DNA of 64,000 nt from Iris pallida (GCA_029216955.1 JANAVB010044017.1:6552002-6616001); one strand, 5' to 3'. Positions 33,733 through 46,838 are shown, counted from the stretch's first letter. Numbers and translations: made by a program. The notes: generated from the letters alone by a model not told the origin.

Positions 33733-35018
33733 TCACATCTCATCCTCCTCCTTCTCCTCCTCATCATCATCAGTAGTAGTAGTCCTAGCACGACCACCAT
33801 ATCCAGAAGGACCAACTCCAGATGTGCCAGCTCCAGAGGTGTGTGGAGTAGCACCCGAACCACGGTACCAATCATAAGCGTTCCCTGGCTGGAACAAAGA
33901 ATGGAACGCCTCATCCTCAATGCGGTAACCAGATACAACAGGATCTCTAGGAAGAGAACTGGCAGAATGACCCGTTTGAGCAAATCGAAGATCGGCAAAC
34001 GAGTTGGCAATAGCCAGAAACCGAGTCATGTCACGGAACTTATGCTCTATGGAAGTTTCAATAAAGAAAGTCTGCATATCCAAAAGGTGCTGATGGATAC
34101 TCTCAAAAGTCATAGGGTAAGTCTGAGGAGGAACATGGGCAGTAGGAGCAGAAGTAGGAGAAGGAGGTACAGGAGCAGCGGCAGTGCTGCGACAAGAAAG
34201 CTGAAGATACTTGGGCTCAGGGTCCATAGCACAAGTAGATAAATCAATATCAAAATATTGAAAGATTCAAGGGATAAGCATCACATAATAGAGATTGCGG
34301 TCTCTTCCGCGACATCTTTCCATCATCTGGATAATAGTCTTAGGGGCAGAAAAAGGAATTCCCTTAAGAATGTGATAGAGGACAGATAGCTCAAGTGCAG
34401 TGACATCATCTTTCAAAGTAGATTTTGGAAGAATAGTGGAATAGATGATGCGATGTAACTCGTAGTTAAACAGGTTCAAGTTATTGGCCTTAAACTTTCC
34501 AGGACGATCACTTGCTGGCGCATAAAGCTTATTCTTGAAACTAACAAGAGTCGTACCCTCGAGAAATTCGAAGTCGGTGATCTCATTGAGCGGGGCACCT
34601 TCGTTTGGAATACCAAGGATTTCCGCTAGCAACACATCATCGAACTTGATGTCGATCCCGCCAACACAAGTTTTTATGGTAAAAGTGTCTAACACAAAGT
34701 TACAGTAAAATAGTCGAAGGACATTAGTAGCTATAGATAATTATTGGGTAACGAGACGGTGTAACCCTAATGCCTCAAACAAAGGACGATGATCTAGAAA
34801 TACAGACCATTTGATCGGAGCGCCTGTGCATATTGTACGCATGGTAAGTCGGCATACCATAGCAAAGCTTGGTCATGAGTTTTGAAGTAAAACTCATCCG
34901 ACACGCCGTCACCCGATTGGATCAGGGAAAAGAGGGAATCCGTATTTAGATATGAAGATAATGCCTCTTTACTGGCATTAGTCTTCTTCCTCTTGGAAGG
35001 ATTGAATCCCTTAGGCAT
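33733..35018 (-). pseudogene. F extra ORF downstream of pol (plant transposon-protein-like), broken
   Basis: The start MPKGFNPSKRKKTNASKEA is basic; the segment to 34794 continues KTHDQALLWYADLP. After a frameshift, the middle segment (34695-34267) reads KTCVGGIDIKFDDVLLAEIL, GIPNEG, LNEITDFEFLEGTTL and NLFNYELHRIIYSTILPKST, similar in style to the 'putative plant transposon protein' domain seen in retroelement-encoded proteins. A TGA (about 34264-34266) and then the last segment (34227-33733) follow in the same frame: a Pro/Ala-rich stretch, a helical segment, Gly-rich sequence and an acidic tail (DDDEEEKEEDEM). Sireviruses often carry an env-like ORF at this place. I see no signal peptide or membrane segment, so an envelope role is not supported. 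The function is unknown. Confidence 0.65.
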
Positions 35019-35785
35019 TCTTTTCCAAAACTAGATAACCGACAAAATTGAAAGTGGAGGGAAGAATGAGTTATACCTTCTGAAATTCAACTATGTTGTC
35101 GAGGGATAAATTCTTCGTACGAATCCAAAGTTTGGATTGATTTCTCCACGTAGATTGGAAACAACAAAGTAGAAAAGAACTAGGATTTTGGGGGACTTCG
35201 GGCGACTGTTGCTGCTGTTTTGATGAAGTTTGGAAGTGATGAAGAGGAGGGGGCCTCGGGTTCTGACTTAAAAGTATATAACACCAACAGAACTTTGGCC
35301 GAATTCGGACCGAACTCGGGCTAAATTTGCCTAAGGTTCTTCTGAGTTTAAAAAGAAAACCTTGTGGGCCACATCCTTTTCATTAACTTATTTCAAATAT
35401 TTAATTCAAAGTTTAATAATTTTAAATTTCAAATAATATAATTAATATTATTTTATATATTAACTTTCGTTACTCAGTGTCTGTTTCAGATTAGCTGTAG
35501 GAGTACTGTCCCAGCTAACGGGAGTTCACCGGGGAACAATTAAGTACCGCTTCGCTTCGACCGTAGTCGTGGTGACAGACAGACTCTTTGTAGGCTTGTC
35601 TCAAAAACAGTTATTGAGTATTGAAAAAATTAATTAATAAAACAAAATTAATTAATTTTATTGACATCTAAAATTCATAATTCTCGACGTAAATAATTGA
35701 AACGATCTTACGCTGGAGGTTTTTGTGAAAATGTCAGCAATTGATTCTGTGTGTCTATGTATACAAGGTCTATACTTCCATTTTA
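35019..35785 (-). other. F spacer between pol and the extra ORF
   Basis: About 770 bp lie between the pol stop and the extra ORF start. It includes a Pro/Ser-type pyrimidine-rich area on minus and AT-rich sequence at 35390-35465 and 35625-35700. This is where an internal promoter or splice acceptor for the extra ORF would lie; none can be assigned by eye. Confidence 0.5.
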
Positions 35786-38733
35786 TTAATGATCTCTAAG
35801 AAAATGATGTCGAATCTTGATATGCTTAGTACGAGAATGACATACTGGATTCTTAGTCAAATTAATAGTACTAGTGTTATCACAGAAAATGGGTATGTGT
35901 GTGAAATGTAATCCAAAGTCTTCTAAAGTTTGCTTCATCCATAAAATTTGTACACAACAATGTCCTGCGGCGATATACTCAGCCTCAGTTGTTGATAATA
36001 CAACAGAATTTTGCTTCTTGCTAAACTATGAGACTAGGGCTTTTCCTAGAAAATGACATGTGCCACTGGTACTTTTTCTATCTTCTTTATATCCAGCAAA
36101 ATCAGCATCAGAATAACTGGTTAGGTCAAACGACATGGTTTTAGGATACCATAAGCCGACAGAAGAAGTGCCTCTAAGGTATCGGAAGATACGCTTAACT
36201 GCGCACAGATGTAATTCCTTAGGATTGGCTTGAAAACATGCACACAAGCAAACACTAAACATAATATCAGGTCGACTAGCAGTTAAATACAGTAAGCTAC
36301 CGATCATACCTCAATACTTACGTATGTCGACGAGTTTGTCTTGTTCATCAATATTAAGCTTGGTTGAAGTCGCTATTGGAGTGCTAAGTGGTTTGACTGC
36401 TTCCAGGTCGAACTTCTTTAATAAATCTTTTGTGTACTTTGCTTGATTTATGAACGTCTTATTGTTGGTTTGTTTGATTTGCAGTCCGAGAAAGAATTTT
36501 AGCTCTCCCATCATGCTTATCTCAAACTCATTCTGCATACACTTTAAAAATTCTTGACAAAGAGATTCATCAGTGGATCAAAAAATAATATCATCTACAT
36601 AGATTTGAATCAAAAGAATATTGCTATTCAAAGATTTATAAACTGTGTAGTGTCAACCTTTTCCTTTAAAAAACCGTTGTCAAGTAGAAAAGAGCTTAGA
36701 CGATCGTACCAAGCATGAGGGGCTTGTTTCAAACCGTATAAGGCTTCCTTCAACTTGAAAATATAATCCGAATTTTTGAAATCAGTAAAACCTGGCGGTC
36801 GAGCTACATAAACTTTTTCTTTTATAAAACCATTTAAAAATGCGCTTTAACATCCATTTGAAATAATTTGAAATTATGAAAACATGCAAATGCACATAAC
36901 ATACGAATGGATTCTAATCTCGCAACTGGGGCATAAGTCTCATTATAGTCGATATCTTCTTCTTGATTGTATCCTTGAGCTACGAGTCGAGCCTTATTAC
37001 GAGTCACTAAACCATTCTCGTTCAGTTTGTTTCGGAATACCACACGGGTGCCAATGACCGGATGATCAATGGGCTTGGGAACAAGTTTCCAAACTTGATT
37101 CCGTTCAAATTGATTTAATTCCTCTTGCATAACATCTAACCAAAAATTATCATTACATGCTTCTTCAATGTTTTTGGGTTCAAGCTGTTAGATAAAAGCA
37201 ACACAGGAAGCTATATCTTTATTAGAGGAACGAGTACTTACACCCTTGGTAATCTCACCAATTACCAAGTCCTTTGGATGATCTGCCAAGAATCTCATCT
37301 CTTTTGGCATATCCTCAGGATTGCTGGTTCAGGCTTCTGGTTCTGTATGTGATTTGCTTGAACTCAGCTGATGTTTGGTGTGAAGGTTATGTATCTTTGT
37401 GTGAAGGTTTTACAGTAGCTGTACTTGGTGTATTTACGTCTTCATTATCGTCATCGACTGAATGTTGATTTAGTTCATCAAACTTGACATTAATTGATTC
37501 TTCGATGATTATGGTTTTTTATTGAAGACTCTGTACCCTTTGCTCTTTGCTGCATAACCTAAAAAGATACCTTTATCGGCCTTTTCATCAAATTTATTCA
37601 GGTTTTCTTTAGTATTAAGAATAAAGCATTTACAACCAAATATCTTAAAATATGAAATAGTGGGTGTTCTATCAAACCATAACTCATAGGGAGTCTTCTT
37701 CGATATAGGTCGAATCAGAACCCTATTGAGAATATAGCATGCTGTATTGACAGCTTTAGTCCAAAAGTATCTAGGTAGACTAAACTGGTTTAACTTTACT
37801 CTAGCCATTTCAGATAGAGTCTTGTTCTTATGTTCCACAACTCCGTTTTATTGTGGAGTCCTAGGGCAGAAAAACTCATGCAGATAACCGTATGTGTCAC
37901 GAAATTACTTGAACTCTGCATTCTCAAATTTGTCGCCATGATCACTACGAATGCGAGTAATCATGAAACCTTTTTCATTCTGTACTTTCTTACAAAAGGT
38001 GATGAATTCTGACAAAGCATCGTTCTTGCGTGCAAGAAAATATACCCACGTGTATCTAGAAAAATCATTTACAATAACAAATACATATAACTTACCACCT
38101 AGACTAGCAATTCTACTAGGTCCAAATAAATCCATATGCAATAATTGTAGAGGTCTAGTGGTACTTACAACGTTCTTGGACTTAAAGATAGATCGAGTGG
38201 CTTTGTTCTTTTCACATTCGCTACATACCGTATCCTTCTTGAAAGATATGTCTGGTAAGCCGCGTACCAACTTCTTTATGGATAGTTTTGAAATTGTATT
38301 CATGTTTGCATGACCGAGTCTCATATGCCATAGTTGACTCTCAATGCTCTTGGCCATCAAGCATTTACCTGTTTTGTTAGCATCTTCTAACAGATAGAAA
38401 ACATATATGTTGTCTTCCCTGATACCTTCAAAGATAATACTGCCAGTTGAGCTATCAACTATAGTACATTTTTCTTTAACGAAGTTAATTCCATAACCGT
38501 GATCAGCTAAATGGCTTATGTTGAGCAGATTATGTTTTTACTCGGTAACTAGACAAATATCTTTAATCATAGGGTAGGGAGCCTTACCAATGTCATCGAT
38601 ACCGATTATGTACCCTCTCAAATTATTACCGAAGGAGACGTATCATTCTTTATTCTTCTTCGACAGTATTGCGAATAATGATGCATCACCGGTCATGTGC
38701 CGTGAGTAACCGCTATCGAGGATCTATTTGCTT
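35786..38733 (-). pseudogene. F pol: protease, integrase, RT, RNase H (Ty1/copia)
   Basis: On minus the protease motif is DSGYSRHMTGD (about 38690-38722), with Tyr in place of the usual Cys/Ala. The GAG-pre-integrase domain LWHMRLGHANMNTI…CSEC follows, then the integrase core (LLHMDLFGPSR, VIVNDFSRYTWVYFL, IRSDHGDKFENAEF) and KADKGIFLGYA. RT has EELNQFERNQVWKLVPKP, ETYAPVARLESIR, FKLFQMDVKAHF and the catalytic IYVDDIIF (about 36590), then GELKFFLGLQIKQ. RNase H has SYSDADFAGYKEDRKSTSG and ends SRTKHIKIRHHFLRDH with TAA at 35786-35788. Many stops and shifts break the frame (for example after YVDDIIF and at 37847), so it is inactive. Confidence 0.93.
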
Positions 38734-40591
38734 CTAGCATGTGAAGGGCATCCCACTTATAAAACAGTTTGCAGATAAAACTCTTGGTACCCATTTCTTG
38801 TAGGGTCCTGACATGTTAGTCTTTGGTATCCATGCATAAACATTTAAATCTACTAACTTTCTGATTCTACATGCAGAGGATATATGACCAATGAGGCCAC
38901 AAGAATGACATTTTGCATGTTGAGTGTCGAAAGTTATGTGAGGTGCATGATTAGTAGGTTTTGGTTTTCTAGTATAGAAAAATGTATGCCTATTAGTCCT
39001 CTTGGACAGTGGTTTGGTATGGTTTGGTCTGACAGTGTTTGGTTTGGGTGTGTTCCGCTGATTCTGTAATTGACACGTGTTAGAATAGGAAGAAGCAACT
39101 TCAGGCCATTTTTCGAAACTAATTTTCAACTTTTTGGAGGTGTCATATAATCTAGTATAGTCAGATGTAAGTGTTTCTATTCTGATTTGTGCACACTGGA
39201 GACTCTTTCTCTCCTTAGATAGGTCTTCTTTTAGCTGGATGATAGTTTGGTCTTTTTCTTCGGATAACTTGGTAGTCTCGTGTAACAACAGCTTAATAGA
39301 AAAAATCTCACCACTCAATAGAAGAAACATTATTTCTAACATCAGCTAGTTGGTCGGTAAGTCTTCATATCTTACCTTTTTACTCTTTAAGTACCTTCTT
39401 AGAGGTTTCATATTTACTACACAGTTTCCTTTAGTCATTTAACATGTCACTGAAAGCCTCTCCTAGTTGCTCAAAGGTGAAATTATCATAAGGATCAAGA
39501 AGAGGATTATTGGTTACCTGATCGCAAGCCATTAAGCATACATTTGTAGCATCATCCGATTGTTCATCTTCTGAGTCGTTGACTTTGCTCTCATGCCATA
39601 TGCTTGTATTGGCATACTTCCTTGATGTAGATGTCTTCAGGTAGCCTTTGTCATATTTGCTGCTTTTTCTTGTTGATGGTTATGCTGTTGGACAATCTTT
39701 CTTTATAAGTCATTTTTTCTTACATCCATAGCAAATAGGATCTTCCTCGTTGTTGTTGCTGTTGCTGTCTTTTGTTCTTCTATTGAATCTCATAAACTTA
39801 TTGAATTTTCTTACTAGAAGAGCTTGATCTTCAGAGTCAAAGTCGCTATCGTCAGAATCATCTTCGATAGTTCTTCTATGTTGAGCCTTGAAAGCGATCG
39901 ACTTCTCTGACTTCTCCTTTGGCATAGCATCTTCAAAGTCTTGAAGTTCCAACTCGTGAGTGAGTAGCTTACCCATGAGTGTTTCCAGAGATATTATTGA
40001 GAGGTCGTTTCCTTCACTGATTGCTGTAGCCTTTGGAATCTAGTTTTTCGTGAGAGCTCGTAGAAGTTTACGAATCTTCTCATGGTTACTGTATTCCTTG
40101 CCTAATGAAGACAAAGGATTTATAATATCCAGGAATCTCGTAAACATCTGAGTGACGAATTCATTTGGCTTCATCTTGAACGCCTCGTACTCTTGAGTAA
40201 GTCTGCTGATCTTTGACTCGTTGACTTGCATTGTTCCTTCATGGGTTACTTCGAGAAGCTTCCACACTTTATTCGATGTTGTACAAGTCGACACCCTGTT
40301 AAACTCTGTTCTGTGTAAAGCACAAAATAAAGCGTTAATAGCACGTGCGTCAAGACTGGCCTGTTTCTTATCATCCTCAGTATATTTATCATGGGGTTTA
40401 TCAACTAAAACTCTCTCAACAGTAATACGAGGAGGCTTTTTGTAGCCATCAATAACTATAGACCATAAGTCAAAATCAAGAGATTTTATGAAGAAACTCA
40501 TCCGTGTTTTCCAATAAGTGTAGTTTGTGCCGTCAAACTGTGGAGGTCTGTTTGTGGCTTGGCCTTCACTTGTGAATTTCACAGTTGCCAT
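38734..40591 (-). pseudogene. F gag (Sirevirus type: capsid, CCHC, coiled coil, second CCHC)
   Basis: ATG at 40591 (MATVKFTSEGQATNRPPQFD) starts a copia gag with FDGTNYTYWKTRMSFFIKSL, KVWKLLEVTHEGTMQVNESK and EYEAFKMKPNEFV. It stops at TAG (40040), where relatives read Trp (LTKN-stop-IPKATAISEG). In the same frame come MGKLLTHELELQDFE and an acidic Ser/Asp stretch, then a damaged first knuckle CYGCKKK…DCP. After further stops, a long helical segment (39342-39100; HETTKLSEEKDQTIIQLKED) likely forms a coiled coil. It is followed by a complete second knuckle CHSCGLIGHISSAC. The two-knuckle, coiled-coil layout supports the Sirevirus assignment. Confidence 0.9.
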
Positions 40592-40669
40592 GTGTTACAC
40601 TATGATTTATATAGCAATTAAAAATAATTGAATATAACTACAATTTTACCTTACTTTACCTGTATAATC

Positions 40670-40683
40670 CGCTTTGATACCAA
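40670..40683 (-). other. F primer-binding site (tRNA-Met initiator)
   Basis: On minus, TGGTATCAAAGCGG begins two or so bases after the LTR end (…GTTCCTATAAT). Confidence 0.88.
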
Positions 40684-40684
40684 T

Positions 40685-41751
40685 TATAGGAACGAAGTCG
40701 TAAAGCAGAATATTCTAGAGGGAAGGGATGAATAGAGTAGGCAGTAGAATATTGCTAATTAAAAACTTGTTAGCAGCAAGATCACATAATTAAATCAATA
40801 ATTACAAAATAATAACTGTAAAAGAAATGAGATCAGAAGGCAAACGCAAACACAATGATGTATACTGGTTTCCTTCTTGTGAGGAGTAGTCCAATCGGAA
40901 GAACTCTAGCTTCCAGTTAAATCCACTATTGAAAAATTCTGCAAGTTTTCATACGAAGTCCTTGCAACTTCTACAGACGTGAGCTTTGATACGAAGAACT
41001 CGACCAACTTCAAATTTGAAGAGTCTTTCTTCAATCAAGCCTCTGATTACAATTTCTCTGAAATCTTCTAGACCGTACCGTACCGGCAAATTGACTAGAG
41101 AATTGTAACTGGCTTGGGATTTGAACATGAAAGCTTTTTAAAACTCTTTGGAAAGAAATGTAAGCTTAGAAGAGAAGAGATAAAAGTGAATGAGTGATTT
41201 GAAATGATCAGAATTCTTCTCTATTTATAGTTTTTCCAAAGGCAGAACTCTGGCAGAATTCGGACAAAATTCAGACAGAACTCTATGTAAAAATCTGCAA
41301 CTGAAGGGAGACCAAGTTTTTCAAACGTTCAAAAAACAAACGGTCACCAACCGAACTCTGACCGAACTCGGGCCGAGTTTTGTCAAGGTTGGTCAGGATT
41401 TTTCAAAAGTAATTTTTGGGCTTTTTAAAATCCTTCAGAAGCTTTTGTAAATAAGGGATATTTTTCAAAAACATAGGTTATTTTTAAAAACAATTTTGGA
41501 TAGCCTATTTGCCAGTATGACTCGGTGTACAATGTATTCCTAGACTCAATAAAAGTAAAAATTATATTGCTTAAAGAAATACAGACTCGAGTAGAAAACA
41601 TAGCTTCGATCTTGAACTGAGTAGATATCTGATCTTGATCAGTGTCCAAGTGTCCAAAACATCTTGAGTAAACATCTGAGTAGCTCCGTATATCGAGACA
41701 GAGTTTGAACAATTATTAAAATCAGGTTTGACCATGACCAATGGGCCAACA
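40685..41751 (-). repeat. F 5' LTR (right copy on +)
   Basis: It is 1067 bp and ends gggccaaca on +. It is followed by gaatc, the imperfect partner of gaata at 32166-32170. It contains an 18-bp insertion around 41665-41685 (a repeat of 'catctgagta') absent from the other LTR. Confidence 0.9.
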
Positions 41752-42866
41752 GAATCTACCAGTTAGTTTTCTCAAATGTCTCGTCATATATTTTTATTCA
41801 AATATTGAATCTACATAAAATAGTAATAGTAAACTTTAACCATTCTAATCCTCGAAAATTTAATTTCATCGGTATTCCTTAAAATTCTTAAAAAAATTTA
41901 AATACAAGTCCACTCTTACCTTAGTCTCCTCAAAATTTTAGTACTCAGCAATTATTCAATAGATCATCTTCCAAATTTTGAATTTTAAAATTTTATAGCC
42001 TTAAAATTTTAAATTAAATTTGTTTTTCCTTAAAATTTTAAAAATTTGCAAGACACTTTTCTCCTTAAGTTAAATCCCTATCATCAAATTTTATTTTATC
42101 ATTAACATTAACTTACGTACCACAAATATTCTTCTAAAGTTTATGAAGTCAAATGCACTAAAATATCTCAATTCTATTTTACTTGATTGTCTTTCTCAAC
42201 TACTATCCAAGTGTTATACCTTTAAAATATAAAATTCTCTTTCTAATTTGACTTTCAACACAACTTTTGTCTACCTTAATTTTTTTATAAATACAAGATT
42301 ATATCTTATATGAACATCCTTAAAGTTGAAATTAAATCCAATCTCCTCTACTTCGAGTTTGTAAATTTATAAATACTTCTTTAATCATTTCAATCATTAA
42401 TTTACCACCAATAAATCATATTGTGCATTGAGGACGTCTACCCACCTTTGATCACACTATTCCATCAAACACATGATGCCATAGAATTTTATAACCCTTG
42501 TCACTAATTGCAAAAATCAATATCACAATATACCTATGGCATCCCAATCCCCTCATATTTGTCAAGCAACCAAAATTTAACAAACAAACTAATTTACACA
42601 ACTATCTAGAGAATACTGATAAATTCTATAAAGCATGATCATTCGTCACTCCTAAATAGGAAGGGACGAGAAGTAATGGCATGAAAAAGCAAAGTCGAAT
42701 AGTTGAGTGAAAATTTGACGTTCATAAATGGTAGAGAAATTCCAAGAGAATTGTCAAGACAAATATGGACTGAGAATCGTAAGAGTTTAATCCTATTCAC
42801 AGAACCGCTCGGTCAGTAATGTAACAAAAACGGCTGACTCCACCTGTATGGGCCACCACAAAAATA
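41752..42866 (-). other. R interior: non-autonomous LTR element remnant
   Basis: Reverse-complemented, this resembles the interior of D: a GTGTGATCAAAGGTGGGTAGA segment (about 42440-42460) and a TCTACC next to the presumed 3' end at 41755. The PBS-like TGGTGGCCCATACAGGT lies at 42842-42858, 8 nt from the LTR. It has no gag or pol. Its 3' LTR is missing, or is reduced to the poorly resolved stretch 32015-32170 left of F. Confidence 0.65.
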
Positions 42867-45716
42867 TGTAACGCCCAAGTTCCAAATTATATAAACCCAG
42901 GAGTATGTATACATGTCAGCTACATACCGAGTAGACTCCAGTCCGTCTCGTAAATGTACAAGCTGTCTTGGTGTACTAATTATATCTACCAATGAACTAA
43001 AAATATATCTATTTCAATCTATAGGATACATAACATCAAAAATGAATAGTATATGCCATGGTCTGCAGCCTAATAACATATATGTTCGATTAAACTCGAA
43101 GAACGATATGGGTCTACAAAATAAGACTAAACAGCAGAATCGAATAATGAATAAATATAAAAGCACGATCAAATACTTGAGTCAGATACAAAATACCTCT
43201 ATGATCAGCGAACTATCTCTGTAAGGCCAACTACCTGGAGAGATCACCAGGTTCTCAGGGGACATAGCAAGATACAAAAAATAGCCACTCTAACAATAAA
43301 AAAAAGTGAACTAAAGGCATCGTATCATGGAACCAAGGGCATACAAGTAGATAACCACCCAAGCTCTGCTATAGAAACGAAGGTATACTAGAAGAATATC
43401 ATCCAAGTCCCTATATGAAAATGAGTCTAAACTAGTAGAATAACAGCCAAGTCCCATATATGAAAATGAGGATACACGAGTATAACAAGTCAAGTCCAGT
43501 ATAACAAGTCAAGTTCAGTCCATGTCTAGAACTAGCAAGTCAACTCCAGTATAACAAGTCACAAGTGCAAGTATCAATCTAGTATCCTATCACAAAGTCC
43601 ATAACCTAGAGTACTCATGTAAACTACGTATCATGATTCATGTCGATTTCCTGTGGTCTATCTTGTCAATAAAATATGAATAAAGTACACGTAATACCTA
43701 GTGTCGGTACTCAATGACTACAAGATATCATCGGCACACGAATATAATACGGACGCAAAGTATCGAATATTTCTACATCCTAAATGATAATAAACAAGAA
43801 ATAAAACAAGAAAGGAAAGAAACATGAACTGTAACATTGTAAGGTACACTTGCCTACAACTTCCAACTGTCAGTACGACCGTCCAACTCCAAGGTCCTCA
43901 CTACCTCCATCACGTACGCCTATAATAAATATTTTACTACTAATAATACACTAATAACTTACTATATGTTGACTTGCCATATATTAACCTTAATAATATA
44001 TTTATATCAAAACTAGTCATATTGACTACTCTACTTAATATAACATCATATGTAGTATTAAATCTACCTATAAAAGTAATATATTATTAACATGAAAGTA
44101 TCACTTTTAATTTTGGAAAAAAAATTAAAAATTTTTTACAATAATAATTAATATATTTTACTTATAAAAAAAATATGTACACAAGTCGTATATTGATTGT
44201 ACATCAATATGCATAGACTTGTTTCGTGGTTTGGCTCCTGAAATAAAATTCTTAATAAATATTAATTCTAAAAAAAATACTATTAGTTATGTAAAAATAG
44301 ATTTTTCTTATCAAAACATGCACACGATTACTTTGTAGATGTCACATGAAATTTCAAAGCATATGGACACATAACTCATGAAGTTTGGTGTTTCGATATT
44401 ATGACAAAATGTCCAAATTTTTAATAAATATGAAACGAAACCAAAATGCTACAAAAGTATATGCGTTGGAAAGCTTAAAAAATCTAGTTTCTTACCAAAA
44501 ATATATGGAAGGTCAAAGTGGCCCAAAAGTGGAAAAAAATTGGCTCACAATAGAACTAGTCTGTTCTTGATGCATTTTTTGTAGAACGGAAGCTTCGGAC
44601 AAACCGTTTGGAACTATGAGGGTGACCAATTGGACATAACAATTGACACAGAGATCTTTCTATTAGTTTTGGTACAAAAAGATGAGGTCAGTAAGTACAC
44701 GAAAGTCTAGATGCAAAACAACATACCTGCTGGAATAAATGCAGACTTGGATTCCAAACTTCAATTAACTTGTAGGGCTATTTTAGTAAGGGATTATGAA
44801 CGTATGAAGGGTAGATACGATTATAGAGGGTAGCGTTAGCTTCACAACTAATATTCGTGGAGCGTCATGGGAGGTCAGAAAGGGGTCGAAACTGCCATTA
44901 TATACCACAAGGTGCTGTAGGCTAAATAGGCTGGGAGGAAATTTTGGGATTGTTGTTGTATGCTCACGATTTTGGGGGTTTGGGTGTTTGGGAAGTAGGT
45001 GGTGACAAAAAATAGGGAAGAATATGTAAGTGATTGAGGGTTTCTATGTTATGATTTGTATGGCTCTTATTTCATATTTGGATGGGTTGATTGGTTGAGT
45101 CAATGATGCAAGGGTTTGTTGCATGTAGCTGCTATTAAATGCCCAAAAATTAATTAAACATATCTCTACTTGATTTTGCCAACCCTAGGTAGGCTCCACT
45201 AAGTTGGGTTGACTTGGTTATGGTCCAAACAATTGTTCAAATTGATTTGAACACTAAAAAGGCTATAAATGAGTCTCATGTGCCATTTGAAAATAAGTAG
45301 GACATAAAAACTCAATTGTGTGGCACACCATTAGCATGTGTGCAGGCTCAAAATAAGTCAAAATCATATATTGGGTCGATTAGGTCGAATCGAAGTCGAG
45401 TCCCAAAACAAAATTGGAAGTTTGGTCAAGAATTATGGTAGGTGTAAAATTGGTCTAAGTTGACCCAGAAGTTGTGCGATGTCAAGAGAATGTAAGGAAA
45501 TAAGTTTGAGTGGGACATAATATATCAAAATTAAGGTAAACTTATTTATGTCAAAATTCATGAAGGACATTTCAAAAGATTGCATTTCTTGTGCTCCAAA
45601 AATTAAAGCTACGAGAAAGTACTTCTATAGTCATAATTAAAAATAAAATATAATTTAATAAATAAAAATTATATAAAAATAAATGAATTTTCCTCCCAAA
45701 AATTAGGGTGCTTATA
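42867..45716 (-). repeat. R 5' LTR (long relative of the D LTR)
   Basis: It begins TGTAACGCCCAAGTTCC and ends at about 45716 (gggtgcttata), some 2.85 kb. The first 300 bp match the reverse complement of the D LTR in order (GTAGACTCCAG, ACAAGCTGTC, CATGGTCTGCAGCC, GGGTCTACAAAATAAG). It carries a variant of the near-palindrome (43839-43854) and the 'catagcaagatac' landmark of the B LTRs. It is AT-rich and non-coding; short ORFs within are not supported. Confidence 0.68.
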
Positions 45717-45739
45717 CTATTTAATGAAGAATGGTTGTT

Positions 45740-46597
45740 TAATAATCAAGTTTGCTAAGAAAACTAATCTGGAAGTTGTTCTGATGAGAGGTCATTGGTT
45801 GATGGACGGACGTTTGGTGATAGTAAAGAGGTGGTCGCCGACAACAACCATGGAGCGGGATCTTCTGGCAACAATTCAGGCATGAATTTATTTCCCTCGG
45901 CTATCTCTATAATTAAAGAATGTCGCTTCCCCTTGTAAGCTTTCTAGCATGGTAGGAGTGTCGGTGAGGATGGACTCGGCTACATCCCACATACATCGGT
46001 TGATGTTTGTCCGAGTACTGGTTAAGATCACTATTTGTTGTGAATTACCTACGACGGTACATGTACTTCTACCAAATAACTCGATGTGTTCCAACCATTC
46101 TACTACAAAGTGGACACGTCCGATGTGTATGGTTGCCGTTGCATTAGCCATGCGGAGAAGGACTGTCTGGATGAGTCGGGTGAAGCTCTTAGAGAGGAAG
46201 TTTAAAAAAATTGCAAGCAGCGTAGGAGTAGACTAGTGGTTTTAAGAAGAATATTTAATTTGTTCATATTCGCCTTAGGCCAACTCACCAAGCTCTAGTA
46301 CTCAAGTTGTCTGTGAGAGAAATGATAGTCCAGGTGAGGTTGGGCTGCGAGCATCGGGGTTGGTGAAAAGATTCAATTAGTACATTTGCCTAATGGGGCA
46401 ACATAGGTGTGGATTCCAAAGATGTTCTATATGTTGAAGTTCCCTCACTCTCATCCAAAAGGGAATGTCCTCCTTGAAGGCCTTTATCTCATGGAGAAGA
46501 GACGTTTTCAGGGCATGGGGCATAGAGAAGTTGGATGGAATTTAGGAGCACAGTCGCCCAAAATCTACTATCATAGAAGAAGATCCAATGTGTGATA
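45740..46597 (+). pseudogene. Decayed LINE ORF1-type protein (DUF4283 plus CCHC-type knuckle)
   Basis: Across shifting frames, + reads LMRGHWLMDGRLVIVKRWSP, TMERDLLATI, GVSVRMDSATSHIHRLMFVR, VLVKITICCELPTTVHVLLP and then, one frame over, CRCISHAEKDCLDESGEALR. The sequence ends KMFYMLKFPHSHPKGNVLLE, GMGHREVGWNLGAQSPK and YYHRRRSNV with a stop. This is the standard order of plant DUF4283 / zf-CCHC_4 proteins, best known as ORF1 of LINE retrotransposons and their derivatives. Multiple stops and indels show it is dead. I see no matching ORF2 nearby in the same orientation, so it is a stranded fragment. Confidence 0.75.
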
Positions 46598-46838
46598 CAA
46601 ATGAAGACTTAACCATGGAGAATAAAATGGCTACGTTTTATGTAGCAATATGTGGAGACAACTCCAAGTGTGAAAGCACGATGGAAAATAAAGAAGTCAA
46701 CAGACATTCCTGTGAGTGCCCGGAGTAACCATAGCACATTGTCTAGTTTGTAAGTAATTTAGAGTTACTTGGTTGATGTATTGGTTTGTAGGCAACCTAA
46801 GTCCTATAGAGCATTTTTTAAATCAATACAACTACCTT

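Larger units (their letters stand above)
32171..41751 (-). mobile_element. Element F: Ty1/copia Sirevirus-like retrotransposon with an extra 3' ORF, 9.6 kb
   Basis: The LTRs 32171-33218 and 40685-41751 (1048 and 1067 bp) read, on minus, TGTTAGCCCATTGG…CTTCGTTCCTATA. On minus, the initiator-Met PBS TGGTATCAAAGCGG follows the 5' LTR and a purine tract (AAAATGGGAGAA) precedes the 3' LTR. The gene order gag, protease, integrase, RT, RNase H defines Ty1/copia. The second CCHC knuckle after a coiled-coil-like region in gag, and an additional ORF between pol and the 3' LTR, point to the Sirevirus group. The TSD is imperfect (gaata / gaatc). It inserted in R, next to the R interior. Confidence 0.93.

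Noticed and set aside
33733..34227. Viral envelope protein in F
   Set aside because: No signal peptide, transmembrane segment or cleavage site is visible. The position alone is not evidence of an envelope role.
44385..44570. Small gene in the R LTR
   Set aside because: A short ORF in AT-rich LTR DNA, with no domain, no neighbours and no promoter-like context.
20775..45716. A single large LTR element with L and R as its two LTRs
   Set aside because: Lengths agree (about 2.8 kb each), but L follows the B LTR landmarks while R follows the D LTR landmarks, so they belong to different families.
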